From the NCBI GenBank assembly GCA_963585895.1, contig OY757939.1:53034563-53098562 (forward strand): 64,000 nt of DNA. Reading direction: 5' to 3'. Of the stretch, positions 11,461 to 21,758 are shown piece by piece; within the stretch, counting starts at the first letter, position 1; each line of letters opens with the position of its first letter. Origin of the DNA: Sepioteuthis lessoniana (lineage: Eukaryota > Mollusca > Cephalopoda > Myopsida > Loliginidae). The position numbers and the translations under genes are program-made. The notes under the pieces were generated by a model. The model worked only from the letters and a program-made list of their open reading frames with translations. It was not told the origin of the DNA and searched no databases.

Positions 11461-11539
11461 TTAAAATGCATTTTTTACTGGCCTCAAAAAATCTCTTCTG
11501 AAAGTTTATTTTTTGTTTAGCATAATTTTCCAAAAACTC

Positions 11540-11820
11540 AACTATTTTCTAATTGCTCCCCGTGACTTTTGCTTATTCCCTAAGTTCAGAGGCTGTCATT
11601 ATGAGACAATTGAGGAGACGAAAGAGGCTGTGATAAAGGTCATTGACACGCTCACACAAGAGGACTTCCATGGGGCCTTCCAGAAGTTCTTGGAATGGTA
11701 CAACAAGTGCATTGCAGCCAGAGGAGATAACTTCGAAGGGGACTAGAGTTTCATGTGTGTACTATCAATAAAAGTGCCCATATGAAAAAAGTCTGGAAAC
11801 TTATCGTATGCACCTCGTAG
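11540..11820 (+). pseudogene. Mariner transposase C-terminal remnant with 3' inverted repeat
   Basis: The frame ending at 11746 reads APRDFCLFPKFRG, then ETIEETKEAVIKVIDTL, FLEWYNKCIAARGDNFEGD and a stop. This is the usual C-terminus of mariner transposases; the D of PRDF is probably the last residue of the D,D34D triad. The N-terminal three quarters are gone. Downstream are AATAAA (about 11770) and a mariner-type end, TGGAAACTTATCGTATGCAC then CTCGTA, finishing near 11820. No matching 5' end was found, so the copy is 5'-truncated. Confidence 0.8.
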
Positions 11821-11824
11821 GTGC

Positions 11825-12750
11825 TTACTTCATCTGATTTGCAAACAATTTTTGTTCTCATTGATCAATGGCAATACAAAGTTGAACATAGAGTTGTCTT
11901 TGCTAAACTTCTTGCTTTTATTCATTAAGTATATGTAAGTTGTTCTTTTCTTTTTATTCCATATTGCAACATTCCGAATAAAATTTAAGAGAAGCTGTCA
12001 ACATCAATTAAAAGTTACAGGAGGTGCTATATACTAAAAAAAAGCAGGAACAGAATTGCAACAAGGGATTATTTGCTTTTATTTCGATATGAGGTGTCAT
12101 CTAAAACAGATTGAGAATAGACTTCTGAGACTGTCATATGACATTCTACGAGGCCCCTACTAGACATGCAAATTATTGAAGAGAGATGATGATTCATTTT
12201 ATCCCTACAACAGCAATAGAGCTGCAGTAAGACATTATTTGTTTTTTAGATCTAAGATTTTAAAATTATATGAATTTAGCAAAAGACATAAATGAGAAAC
12301 TTATACAGTGTCCAATAACATCATCTCTCTTAAATAAAAAAAATTATATAGATCCTTTTCAGAGTTTAATTTTGCTAGAAGAAAAAACAATATTTTATTT
12401 TGTTAATGTTATCACTTTGTTTAAAAGATGATAACATCTAAATACTTCACATTCCTGAAACCTCACCCAGAAGTCAATACAGAGACCAACCAAATGATAT
12501 CCTGGGATTGGAATGTAAATAGAAAAAATTAATATAAAAAAGAGTGCAGGATAGATCCTATTAAAAATTTAATTTGATTGTAAGAAAGAAAAATATTTAC
12601 CTTTTCATTTTGCTTTATCTCCTTATTTAAATATTATATTGTCCAAATAGTTGCCCTCAAGAGCTGTACACTCCTGAAGCCTCAACCTCAAGTTCTGCTG
12701 TGGTGACCAGTCATTACCTCTGTTATTGTTGGGATTCCATGATGAATAGA
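11825..12750. other. No feature recognised
   Basis: AT-rich DNA without repeats seen elsewhere in the window and without a protein-like frame. Confidence 0.5.
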
Positions 12751-12754
12751 ATTT

Positions 12755-13012
12755 TTGAGTTGGCTTAGTAGGTAGGGTATTTGCCAATGGCCCAGGAAAC
12801 CAGGATTCAATCTCAGGTCGCGTTATACCAAAGACTTTAAAAAATGGTACTTGATACCTCCTTGCTTAATACTCAGCAATATATGGTATGTATCAAGGGA
12901 AAGTGGAGCAATTCAGTGAAAGGAGTAGTGCTCTCCCCTACACCTCGGTGTAGTAGCTATTGAAGAGGAAGCCCTCTGATTGCCCTCGACTACGGTGGCT
13001 AACTTTACTTTT
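12755..13012 (+). mobile_element. SINE-E, near full length
   Basis: tRNA-like head with A box TGGCTTAGTAGG and a degenerate B box (GGATTCAATCTC), then a body shared with the copies at 48842 and 49548 (TACCAAAGACTTTAAAAAAT, TACACCTCGGTGTAGTAGCT). It ends with CCTCGACTACGGTGGC and a T-rich tail. Confidence 0.75.
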
Positions 13013-13119
13013 ACTTACTAACTGTATAGAAAAAATGGCAACACTAGAGTGCAAACAAATTAGTTGCAACTCATTAAAAAATGAAATTGCCAACAAACTA
13101 TTCACTTAAAAATCTTAAA

Positions 13120-13680
13120 TGTATATCCATTTAAATGTGTGCAAATGAATGACTGATATTGTTATTGTTACGTAAAAATACTTGAAACCATTAAACCTTA
13201 TTTACCAATCCCTCCGCTCAGGCAGGATATGACACAAGGTCAATATCTAAGTGGAGTTTAACAGGTTTCAATTCAGAGCTTTCCTTCTAGACTAGTTGCC
13301 TCACCAAGGTTGAAGAACCTAGTCTGCCCTACTATTTACCCATAGCTGGAGGGAGAATAATTGGATTCATACCTTTCCCAAGGGTATTAGTGCTATGTGA
13401 AATGCAATCAGTGTCGTCCAGGATTTGAACTCATGTCGCCGTGTCCATTTCCTATGACGATAACCATTACACCATGGGCACCTGTCTTGAAACCATTTAA
13501 CTGTGTGCAAACAAATGATTAATTGTAAAAAGAAATATTCATGATAGATAGAAATACTTGAAACCATTTAACTGAGTATAAAAGAATGAGCCGATGTTCG
13601 TTTAAAAATGTATGTACAAAATGAGTTTACAAATCATATATATATATATATATATATGAAAAAACAGGATTGGGCATTAA
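13120..13680 (+). mobile_element. Retroposon C 3' half, interrupted by SINE-A
   Basis: Subrepeats of the TTGAAACCATTTAACTGTGT type lie on both sides of the SINE-A, followed by CAAATCATATATATA, a TA tract (13632-13659) and the start of the tail (AACAGGATTGGGCATTAAA), where it breaks off. Confidence 0.65.
13198..13483 (-). mobile_element. SINE-A, full length
   Basis: Minus-strand copy inserted in retroposon C. The target duplication CTTGAAACCATTAAAC (13181-13196) recurs with one mismatch/indel at 13486-13501. Confidence 0.85.
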
Positions 13681-13799
13681 AGGCTCGAGTCTTCAGGTAT
13701 CCACTGAGGAAGTAATCACTAGGGGATTAAACTTGTGATCAACCAGCCATAAAATAACCATTATGTTACAATGATATTCACCACTTTTTTAGGGCCTGG

Positions 13800-14030
13800 T
13801 TTCTTTATTTTTAATGGCATATCAACCATCATAGGTTATTTAACGCCAAAGCCTTCCCCGTAGAAGAACATGCAGGCTACTATTTAACCAATTGCTGGAG
13901 GGATAAGGGAATTCATATCTTTTCCTATGATATTTATCTAAAAGTGAATGTAATGGTTTGCTAGGAGTTTGAACTTACCCATGACAGAGTCACAGTCCAG
14001 CATATTAGCTACTATGCCACAACCACTATC
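13800..14030 (-). mobile_element. SINE-B, diverged
   Basis: Tail hairpin at 13815-13850 (GGCATATCAACCATCATAGG), shared core (ATTGCTGGAGGGATAAGGG) and head complement. About 20 percent different from the young copy at 21515. Confidence 0.7.
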
Positions 14031-14111
14031 CTCAGAAATAATTTGTAGAAAATAACAGTTAAAATTTAATGATTATTTATTTCTTTATTTCTTTAATGGT
14101 CTTCAACAAAG

Positions 14112-14254
14112 ATGCAAATACAACTTTGCTAAACGATATGAATGCCACACAGCTTCATTTTGAGTTCAGTGACAGTGAAGAAGATTTAAATAGTAAAAGA
14201 AAAAAAGAGAGAGGTTTATCAGAGCAACACACTAAAGAGGCTCTCACTTATAGA
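14112..14254 (+). CDS. Candidate internal exon of a host gene
   Basis: A T-rich tract (14078-14100) leads to AACAAAG at 14105-14111, a possible 3' splice site. The following open frame encodes 48 residues of varied composition, including an acidic run FEFSDSEEDLN and a basic run SKRKKERG, and is followed by AGA/GTAAAT, a good 5' splice site at 14255. The segment is not in any repeat seen here. I do not recognise the protein; FSDSEED-type acidic patches are common in nuclear proteins, but that is weak evidence. This is the most exon-like sequence in the window, yet it could be chance. Confidence 0.3.
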
Positions 14255-14404
14255 GTAAATCAATTTTCTAGTCCAATTTGCAAATGAATGTTATCTTATA
14301 TAAAGTTGGTGTTTTGCACTAAATAGCATTTTTTTATTATTCCAAATAGCTGATTTTATGACAACAGCTATAAAATGCTCATTAGAATATTGCATTTTTT
14401 ACTT

Positions 14405-14535
14405 AAATAAAGTAAAGTTGAAGATCTTAGTCAAGGGTGACCTGAAGGCTTCCTTTTTAATAGCTACTACACTGAGGTGTATGGGAGAGCACTACTCTTT
14501 TCCCTAGATTGCTGCACTTTACCCTTGATCCTTAC
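14405..14535 (-). mobile_element. SINE-E 3' fragment
   Basis: Minus-strand match to the SINE-E 3' half (GGGTGACCTGAAGGCTTCC, TAGCTACTACACTGAGGTGT, TGCACTTTACCCTTGATCC). It stops exactly where the LTR-like segment begins. Confidence 0.7.
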
Positions 14536-14704
14536 TGTTAAAAACAAAGAACTCAGACTATAACACTGCATACGGAGACACCTTTATTACACCCTCCTTC
14601 TTACACTCTCACATAAACCAATATGTCCGTTTGTTTACTTCCGGTTTCCGAATAACGTCTTCTCTTATCTAGAATATCAGGGGAGATAACTTGCATGCTT
14701 AACA
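14536..14704 (-). mobile_element. Short LTR-like segment, family LTR-c
   Basis: 169 bp starting TGTTAA and ending TTAACA. Read on the minus strand it has AATAAA in GTGTAATAAAGGTG about 45 bp before the end, as in an LTR R region, and begins TGTTAAGCATGCAAGTTATC. It starts precisely at the broken SINE-E. I could not find a clear flanking target duplication, so solo-LTR status is inferred. Confidence 0.45.
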
Positions 14705-14734
14705 AATGGTATATCAGGCTTCTTAGGTTGTTCT

Positions 14735-14900
14735 GTTCCAATGTAGAACAGTAGTAGTACTATTTAGCCCATAGCTGGGGGTATAAGGGGGTTCATACCT
14801 TTTCCAAGGGTATTAGTTTGAAAGTGAATGTGATAGTGCAACTGGAGTTCGAACTTGCTTACTATGTCACAGTCTAGTATGCTAGCCCCTACACCAGGTA
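14735..14900 (-). mobile_element. SINE-B without its 3' tail
   Basis: Core (CCCATAGCTGGGGGTATAAGG) and head complement are present; the hairpin is missing on the left. Confidence 0.65.
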
Positions 14901-15144
14901 GATTCCTCTCATTATTTTTTTAGAATAACTTTTTGTCAGAATGTAAAATGTTCACTAATGTTATGATATTAATTACGATTATATGGCTGCTACCCTAACT
15001 CTAAAAAAATAACTCCCACTTTCTCACTGCTTATAACATCTGTACAACTACAATTTTACAAGACCCTGTATTTCATTTTTATTAAGTATTTTTACCAATT
15101 GAAAACTATTACATCTAGTGCAATAAAAAGCAACAGACATAAGT

Positions 15145-16238
15145 TATTTTGGGTTGGGTTAGGTTTTATGGCATATCAACCATTGTAGGTTATTTATTAT
15201 GAAATTCTTTATACATATATATCAATTATATAAGATTTGGTCTGGTTGGATTTTATGGCATATCAACCATTGTAGGTTATTTATTATGAAATTCTTCATA
15301 CATATATATCAATTATATAAGATTTGGTCTGGTTGGATTTTATGGCATATCAACCATTGTAGGTTATTTATTATGAAATTCTTTATACATATATATCAAT
15401 TATATAAGATTTGGTCTGGTTGGATTTTATGGCATATCAACCATTGTAGGTTATTTATTATGAAATTCTTTATACATATATATCAAATATATAAGATTTG
15501 GTCTGGTTGGATTTTATGGCATATCAAACATTGTATGTTATTTAATACTAAAATCCTGTTTATACATATACATTGAATATGTGATTTGTAAACACATTTT
15601 GTTTATAATATTTTTAAATGAGCCTTAGCTCCTTTTTTTGCACATACTTGAAGGATTTCTGTAGTTGCTATCTAACACCAATAATTCTACTCAAAATATT
15701 AATTATTTGTTTGCTGACAGTGAAGTGGTTACTCGTATTGTGATTTAACATTAATTCTATTCAACTCAATTCATTCATCTGCATGCAGTCAAATGGTTCC
15801 AAGTATTGCTATGAACACTAATAATTCTTTCAACATTACTTATTCATTCGCACACTTAAATCATTCCAAATATCACTATGTATCACTAACAATTCAATTA
15901 AGCATCAATCATTTGTTTACACATAGTTAAAGAATCAAACAATTCTGTTTCTAACAATTCAATTTAGCATGAGTCTTTTGTTTGCACTCAGTTTAAATGT
16001 CAAACAGTTCTATTTGATCCATAGATAGGAGCCTATCAGGTGCTACCACTCCGGGTCAGAGCGGACCTGGAAGCAATGGCAATGAATGAGTACTCCTTAC
16101 TCTTCAAAGCTCCAGCATTAATGGAGCCTCACCATCAGATATTTTAGTGTCATACCCAGCACACTTGTTGGGGGTCTTGCCCCTCTTCAGAGATGCAGTC
16201 AGTGTATTCTACTACCCCAACCAACTGGGCGCAAGTTG
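15145..16238 (-). mobile_element. Retroposon C, long full-length copy
   Basis: On the minus strand: head from CGCCCAGTTGGTTGGGG (16238), body, subrepeats (15600-16015) and a tail that has been amplified into five 87-bp units (15160-15575). At about 1.1 kb it is one of the largest C copies here. Confidence 0.8.
15160..15575 (-). repeat. Five-unit 87-bp tandem array of the C tail
   Basis: GCATATCAAC recurs at 15171, 15258, 15345, 15432 and 15519, exactly 87 bp apart. Each unit has the tail hairpin, the TTGGTCTGGTTGGATTT segment and an ATACATATATATCAA stretch. Because 87 is divisible by three, a 125-codon artefactual frame runs through it. Confidence 0.95.
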
Positions 16239-16344
16239 TTTTTATCACTTCAGGTATTAGGACTATTATCTTCATCTTCATCGGTATACTTAAATTGTTT
16301 CTGACAATGTGACCTTTGGCCTTCTTCAAGTGTTTCTTGTCGAA

Positions 16345-16480
16345 TTTTGGAGCCTACTTGGAATCTCAAACCAAATTTGTGTTGCAGTACTTGGATCCCA
16401 TTGTTCAAAAAAGTATCGACAGCAGATATGTCTTCATATGAACTTTTCCACCCATCCTCTTAAATCCGACTTTACTGTTC
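16345..16480 (-). pseudogene. Mariner (second type) C-terminal fragment
   Basis: Minus-strand translation gives a segment like EDGWKSSYEDISAVDTF followed by NGIQVLQHK, matching the last 30 residues before the end of the mariner remnant at 35789. The rest is missing. Confidence 0.55.
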
Positions 16481-16841
16481 ACGTCTCTGTCTGAACTGGT
16501 TTGATTTTCTCTCGAATTCCATGTCACTACCTCGAGCCAATAAATGAATGCTCACATGATACCTAGGCTTGCTTCAGCAATTATGATCTTTGACCTGTAG
16601 TTTATGTTTAAAGACTTGTGCCTCTAGGTATCCCCAGAGGAAGTGATTATAGGGACAGAGATCTGGTCAATGAAATAACTGCTTTTAATATATATATGAA
16701 AAAGCTTTTTAACTCTTCTATTTTTACATTGAGCACTCTTTGAACGAATTGAGCACTCTGGTATCCGGTAAGGTATAAAATGTAAACAAGTGAAAGCTAC
16801 TACTTAATGCCTTATAATTCCTGAGCTGACGTAGTTCACTT

Positions 16842-16995
16842 GTTGGCTGAGCGGTATGATACTACATCTAACGTAAAGTTGGACAGGTTTCGATCCCAGC
16901 TTCAAGTGACCTACGCATCTAGCCACACTGAAGACTTGTGATACAACAAAACAGTCTATCTGTGGATGACTATATATATATAATCCAACAGAATA
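16842..16995 (+). mobile_element. tRNA-headed SINE with degenerate hammerhead-like tail
   Basis: The head TTGGCTGAGCGGTATGATA has an A box like that of leucine or serine tRNAs; a B-box-like GGTTTCGATCCCAGC follows. About 45 bp later comes CACTGAAGACTTGTGATACA, then ACAAAACAGTC, which has the spacing of a decayed CTGAAGA...GAAAC core, and then a TA tract. Provisionally a SINE-F relative. Confidence 0.45.
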
Positions 16996-17039
16996 ATCTA
17001 TGAGGTTTAGAACATAAATAAAAAAAATCAATGCGGATA

Positions 17040-17490
17040 CTATTCAAAATTTAATTTCACCTGTTGAATTTCTCTGTTATGTCACAGAGAGGCTCTTTTT
17101 TAAAAAAGCCGACCTTGCCTGTAGAGGGAAGGTAAAGTAAACATACCTGTTTGTAAAACATTCATGATGTTATTAATTTCTTACCTGTCATTCCTGCTTA
17201 ATGAAAAAATAAAGAAAAAGTTATTTCAGATTTTGGGTAACATGCTTTTCTACAGATTCCCCCGTGGTTTAAATTACATCTTGTCATTCATTCGGGCAGA
17301 TATAGATGAGAAGATGTTCTTATGACTGATGGAAGAAACCTCGTTCTGAAAGCATATAAATAGTATTATAATGTTGTGAGATATTCTCATTCAAGAAATG
17401 CTAAATTTGTTTACTGATGATTCAATTGTTTGTGCTATTCTAGCACACAAACTGGTCAATTATTATCTCTATAAGTCTTAATTAATCCTG
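17040..17490. other. No feature recognised
   Basis: AT-rich DNA; no repeat match within the window and no protein-like frame. Confidence 0.5.
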
Positions 17491-17494
17491 TAAT

Positions 17495-17868
17495 TGGCAG
17501 CAAATAACCCACAAAAGATTGATATGCCATTAAAAAGGAAACCAAACCTAACCTGGCCAAGTCAGTTGGGGCTGCAGAATACACCAACTGCATCTCTGCA
17601 GAGGAGTAAGAACCCCCTACCACCCGACAAGTGTTCTGGATATGACACTAAACAATCTGATGGTGAGGCTCCAGTAATGCTGGAGATTTGGGGACTGCAG
17701 AGTACTCCTTCATTGCAATCTCTCCCAGGTCAACTTTGACCTGGAAAGTTAGTACCTGATAGGGTCCAATCTATGGGTTAAATAGAACTAAACTGTGTTA
17801 TTATGTTAAATTGAATTGTTTAAAATAGAACTGTTTTTACGTTAAGAAATAACTGATGGCCCAGTCAG
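17495..17868 (+). mobile_element. Hairpin tail followed by retroposon C body
   Basis: 17495-17556 is the 3' tail of a SINE-B or C element (AATAACCCACAAAAGATTGA, TATGCCATT). From 17557 a C copy starts with GGCCAAGTCAGTTGGGG and runs through body and first subrepeat. Confidence 0.7.
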
Positions 17869-17963
17869 CCGGAGCTGAAGAATACACCGACTGCTTCTCT
17901 GCAGAGGGGGAAGACTCCCCCCCATTGAGTGTCCTGGATATGACACTAAACAATCTAATGGTA

Positions 17964-18250
17964 CTATTTACCAACCCCTCCGCTCGGGCAGGATATGACA
18001 CAAGGTCAATTTTTTTAAGCGGAGTTTAACAGGTTTGAATTCAGAGTTTTCCTTCTCCTAGACTAGTTGCCTCAACAAGGCTGAAGAACCTAGTCCGTCC
18101 TACTATTTACCCATAGCTGGAGGGAGAATAAGGGGGTTCATACCTTTCCCAAGGGTATTTGCCCGAAAGTGAACATAATAGCGCGACTGGAGTACGAACT
18201 CGCGTACTACGATTCCGCAGTTCATCGCTTTAACCATTACACCACGAGGA
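17964..18250 (-). mobile_element. Chimeric SINE: SINE-B head on SINE-A tail
   Basis: On the minus strand the head is that of SINE-B (CTCGTGGTGTAATGGTTAAA) and the 3' half is that of SINE-A (ending GGGTTGGTAAATA). The switch falls in the core shared by both. A perfect 13-base target duplication, CAATCTAATGGTA, flanks it (17951-17963 and 18251-18263), so the hybrid was inserted as one unit. Confidence 0.9.
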
Positions 18251-18320
18251 CAATCTAATGGTAAGGCTCTAGTAATGCTGGAGCTTTGGGGAATGCAGAA
18301 TACTCCTTTATTATTAATGC

Positions 18321-18536
18321 TCCTGTCGAAGTTGTTCACATCAGCACTCAGTTGTGAAGCAGAGTAGCCAAAAGAATAACATGACTTGAGAAGGATGACT
18401 ATTTATGGAGCATCTCATTGTGCATATATGGGCACGTCATTGCATGGGCTGTTATTGGCTGCTGGTAATATGAGTGGCGGTAATTTTCTATATATTCTAG
18501 CTTCAGTTGCAGCAGTAAGTGCTATCGTTATTCTAC
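18321..18536. mobile_element. Unknown insertion in retroposon C
   Basis: About 215 bp separate the two parts of the C body, bordered by GCTCC on both sides. Sequence from GTCGAAGTTG to TTCTACA matches nothing else here. One open frame crosses it but has no recognisable features. Confidence 0.5.
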
Positions 18537-18668
18537 AGCTCCCTGGTCCACTATGGCTATGGATTAAATAGAACTAAACTGTATGCTTATACTAAGCTGA
18601 ATTGCTTGAAATAGAACTGTTTATTAGAATAAAAATGGATATGGCATTAAATAACCCCTGGGGTTGAT

Positions 18669-18672
<4 letters not shown>

Positions 18673-18699
<27 letters not shown>

Positions 18700-18700
18700 T
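18673..18700. repeat. TA microsatellite after C tail
   Basis: The TA run begins directly at the C tail (TGATATGCC then TA). The next 550 bp (to 19255) show no feature I recognise. Confidence 0.9.
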
Positions 18701-19257
18701 TTTTCATCATACGTGTGAAAGCATGTGTGATACCCTATCCTCATCATTCGCCAACCAGGGGGATAACACAGTTTCGGTAGCTCAAGGTGGTACTGCCACT
18801 CCTGGTGCTACCAAGCTGCTTTTGCCACCGGACAGGGTATTTAAAGAAATATATATCTATATATACGCCAGATCAACTAAAGCAGACATTACATTGGACA
18901 TTCGTTCATCTTCATTTTAGTGCAGTTTCTGATTTAAAAACGGGTTTACTTTCAGCCGTGGATGTCATAGCAACCATTTCTTGATTTTGCGTAATCACAT
19001 GGAAATGGTGGTTCCACGTGCATTGCATTCATGTTGAAATCCCTATATATTGTTTTATTGAGACCTGTATAAATAGAAATATTTTTTCCATGAAAAATAG
19101 GATAATTTCTGAATTTTATAATCTAATGCACAAAAGCAAAGCTTGAAGTGAATAAAAACCATTTTCTATACTTTTACAACATAAGCAATTAAGAACTAAC
19201 TCATACTTTCCAGGAACAAAATTGAAGGGAATAATGGCTATTTTTTATATGTTTACA

Positions 19258-19790
19258 TCATCATCATCATCATCTTGTCATGCCACCTGCACAGATATCC
19301 CTGACCCTCTCTCTCACTCCACCCTATCGTTCATCGCTTTTGGCAGGTCCTTAGGGCTACATACCGTATCCTCACAGAGCTGCTGTATGTAGGTTCAAGC
19401 TGGTCACCCTGCTTTTGCTTGGCCATGTGAGGGAGCCCATAGGAGAGCATCACTTATGAGCTCGTCCCTGCTTCTGGCAGGTCCTCAGGGCTACATCTTG
19501 TATCCTCACTGAGCTGCTGTATGTAGGTTCAAGCTGGTCACCCTGCTTTTGCTCGGCCATGTGAGGGGGTCCATAGGAGAGCATCACTTATGAGCTTGTC
19601 CCTGCTTCTCCAGCAGTGTCCTGCATGTCTGGTTCATCTAATTTTGATAGTTTTCGTGATGGTTGGTTGGTGGCTGTATAGCTGCTGCTTTGTGAGGTGT
19701 TGCCTCCAGGACTTGTTCTATATTGCTCACAGTATTCTTGTGTAGTTTCTGTCAAGCTTTTTCTCCATCCGTTTAACTAAAAAATGACTC
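19258..19790 (-). mobile_element. LINE 3' fragment with internal duplication
   Basis: Minus-strand copy of the LINE C-terminal coding end with its ATC tail complement at 19258-19275. Relative to the other copies it has a 134-bp tandem duplication (19341-19474 and 19475-19608, each starting TGGCAGGTCCT). It encodes the C-terminal YGHLPR...RRTRHAGH type region with many stops. Confidence 0.85.
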
Positions 19791-19964
19791 ATACTATCCA
19801 AGAACAAAATTTGTCTTGCATAGTGATATCGAAGTCAAAAGGAAAGTTTGAAAGAAATAATGGCCATTTTCTATACTTTTACAACTCTTAAATGTTGATT
19901 GGATTAATTAGTTCTTACTTTTGTTATATTTTCCTAAAATGTAACTGGTTGACCAGGATAATTT

Positions 19965-20152
19965 TAATCTTCTATAGTCTCTGGGCTATCCAAAGTGTCC
20001 AGGATGGAACTTCATCACCATAAGCCTATGTTAACTTGTTAAACATTTTTGTTGTATTGTCCTGAAGTTAGCAATAGAATTTGATCTCATGATTCATTGT
20101 TCATGATACACATAACTAAACATGTTATTAATAATGAAAGATGACTTGGCTA
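19965..20152. repeat. Dispersed duplication, copy 1
   Basis: About 185 bp (GGGCTATCCAAAGTGTCCAG to AATGAAAGATGAC) recur at 23890-24075 with only about ten differences. No transposon hallmark is visible. Confidence 0.85.
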
Positions 20153-20246
20153 ATTATGAATTCTATGAGGCAAATATTTTCACACATGTTCAAGGTCAGT
20201 GTAGATCTGCTGATTTTCAGTAAGTGTTGCCAACCTTAAAAAATAA

Positions 20247-20956
20247 TTGTTTTTATTGGGAATCCTTTTGATCTGAGAATTAATTTTTGGTGTGATAGAC
20301 AACAACTATGGAAGGCAGTAATTACTGGGGATATGGTTACAAGACTCAGCATTCCTATCCGAGGTCGCGGTTAATCACCTGAAGAAGGCCAGAGGTAAAA
20401 TTTGGCCGAAACGTAGTGAAGAAGAAACAATAAAAAAGACTACCAAGATGAGGACAAAAAGTCTGCAATAAATAAAAAGAAAAATTAATTCTCAGATTAA
20501 GAAGCCACATCTCAAAAGGATTCCCAATAAAAACAATCACAAATTCGGTATGGACCCGACTATGGAAGACCAGATAAGGAGAACAAATAATTGGATTTAT
20601 AAGATCAAAAAATCCGACCTTGATTGCCCTTCAGGGCCCGTGGCGCAGCAGATAGAGGCGTTGAGTCTCTACGGTTCCAGGTGAGCATTGTCAGAATATA
20701 GCGGTTTCAATTCCTACCCAAGCTGGCCAGAGGTTTACTTGGTCAAAAACGTGGTGCGATAGACAACAACTATGGAAGGCAGTAATTACTGGGGATACGG
20801 TTACAAAACTCAGCATTCCTATCCGAGGTCGTGGTTAATCACCTGAAGAAGACCAGAGGTGAAATTTGGCTGAAACATAGTGAAGAAGAAACAACAAAAA
20901 AACTACCAAGATGAGGACAAAAAGTCTGCAACAAATAAAAAAAAAAAATTAATTCT
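20247..20956 (+). mobile_element. Composite of two SINE-F copies with an inverted repeat
   Basis: The block is flanked by the 12-base direct repeat CTTAAAAAATAA (20235-20246 and 20957-20968). Inside are a 5'-truncated SINE-F (20288-20485) framed by inverted arms (TTTTTATTGGGAATCCTTTT at 20249 and its complement near 20538), then a second copy with its tRNA-like head (20632-20956). Confidence 0.6.
20632..20956 (+). mobile_element. SINE-F with tRNA-like head
   Basis: The head GGGCCCGTGGCGCAGCAGAT contains A box TGGCGCAGCAG, with a B-box-like GGTTTCAATTCC downstream. The 3' part holds CACCTGAAGAAGACCAGAGG, then GGCTGAAAC, and an A-rich end. The 20288 copy has the better paired version of this tail (GGCCA/TGGCC between CTGAAGA and GAAAC). 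Confidence 0.7.
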
Positions 20957-21514
20957 CTTAAAAAATAAATCAGTCTTTTTCTAGAGAGACCTCATAGTTT
21001 TCTCAGTGGAAGTCTGCCCAAAATCAGATATAAAACTATTTATTGCCAAAGTTAAACTACTTGTTAGACCATTATCAAGAAAAACAACACAGATGGATCT
21101 AAATAAATTCATATATTGGGAAGATATTTGGAAATTAAAATTTAATATTGAAAGATGTAAAGAGAAATTAGAATTAACTACTTTACTCTAAAGAATAACG
21201 AGAAGTGATCTAATTGAAACTTTCAAAATAATTAATGGAATTTCTAATTATGGTAGACTTTTTTTTTTTCAATATTTCTCCTCAAAATTGAATTTTATTG
21301 TTGCAACAGATTTCAAAAACTAAGTCTGTTAATCAATTGGATTGTTTTGCTAATAGAGTAATATATTTTCGGAACAAATTGCCTAATCAGATCAATAACA
21401 GCAATAGTGTATAAAAAAAAAAAATAATATTGAATTTAAAAAAAAAGGGTAAGTAAAAGAATTTGAGAGAGCATTTTTGTGAAATTTTGGAGGAATTATT
21501 TAACAGAATTTGAG

Positions 21515-21758
21515 GCGGGTGTCCTCGTGGTGTAATGGTTAAAGCGATGGACTGCGGAATCGTAGTAAGTGAGTTAATACTCCAGTCGTGCTATTATGTT
21601 CACTTTCGGGCAAATACCCTTGGAAAAGGTAAGAACCCCCTTATCTTTCCAGCTATGGGATAAATAGTACCACTACTGTTCTTTTAAAAGAATGGCTTTG
21701 GCATTAAATAACCTACAAAGGTTGATATGCCATTAAACAAAAAAAAAAAAAAAAAAAC
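21515..21758 (+). mobile_element. SINE-B, young full-length copy
   Basis: Head GTCCTCGTGGTGTAATGG (A box), B-box region GAGTTAATACTCC (mutated), shared core TACCCTTGGAAAAGG, tail hairpin (GGCATTAAATAACCTACAAA to TGATATGCC, closing pairs AACCT/AGGTT) and an 18-base A tail. A perfect 15-base target duplication, TTAACAGAATTTGAG, flanks it (21500-21514 and 21759-21773). This copy defines the family. Confidence 0.92.

Larger units (their letters stand above)
17873..18672 (+). mobile_element. Retroposon C with two insertions
   Basis: The head GGCCCAGTCAGCCGG starts at 17873. The body is interrupted at 17964 by a chimeric SINE and at about 18321 by an unknown 215-bp sequence. It resumes at CTGGTCCACTATGGC and ends with a well-paired tail hairpin (18640-18671, AACCC/GGGTT) running into a TA tract. 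Confidence 0.75.

Noticed and set aside
11513-11746. 77-codon frame as a host gene
   Set aside because: The C-terminus is clearly mariner transposase and a mariner-type inverted end follows.
15199-15576. 125-codon frame made of repeated KFFIHIYQLYKIWSGWI units, looking like a repeat protein
   Set aside because: It is the five-unit 87-bp C tail array; the unit length is divisible by three, so the frame stays open by chance.
21515-21600. tRNA-gene-like A and B boxes at SINE heads, here and at about 15 other sites
   Set aside because: They are SINE heads: no acceptor-stem pairing, followed by SINE body and flanked by target duplications.
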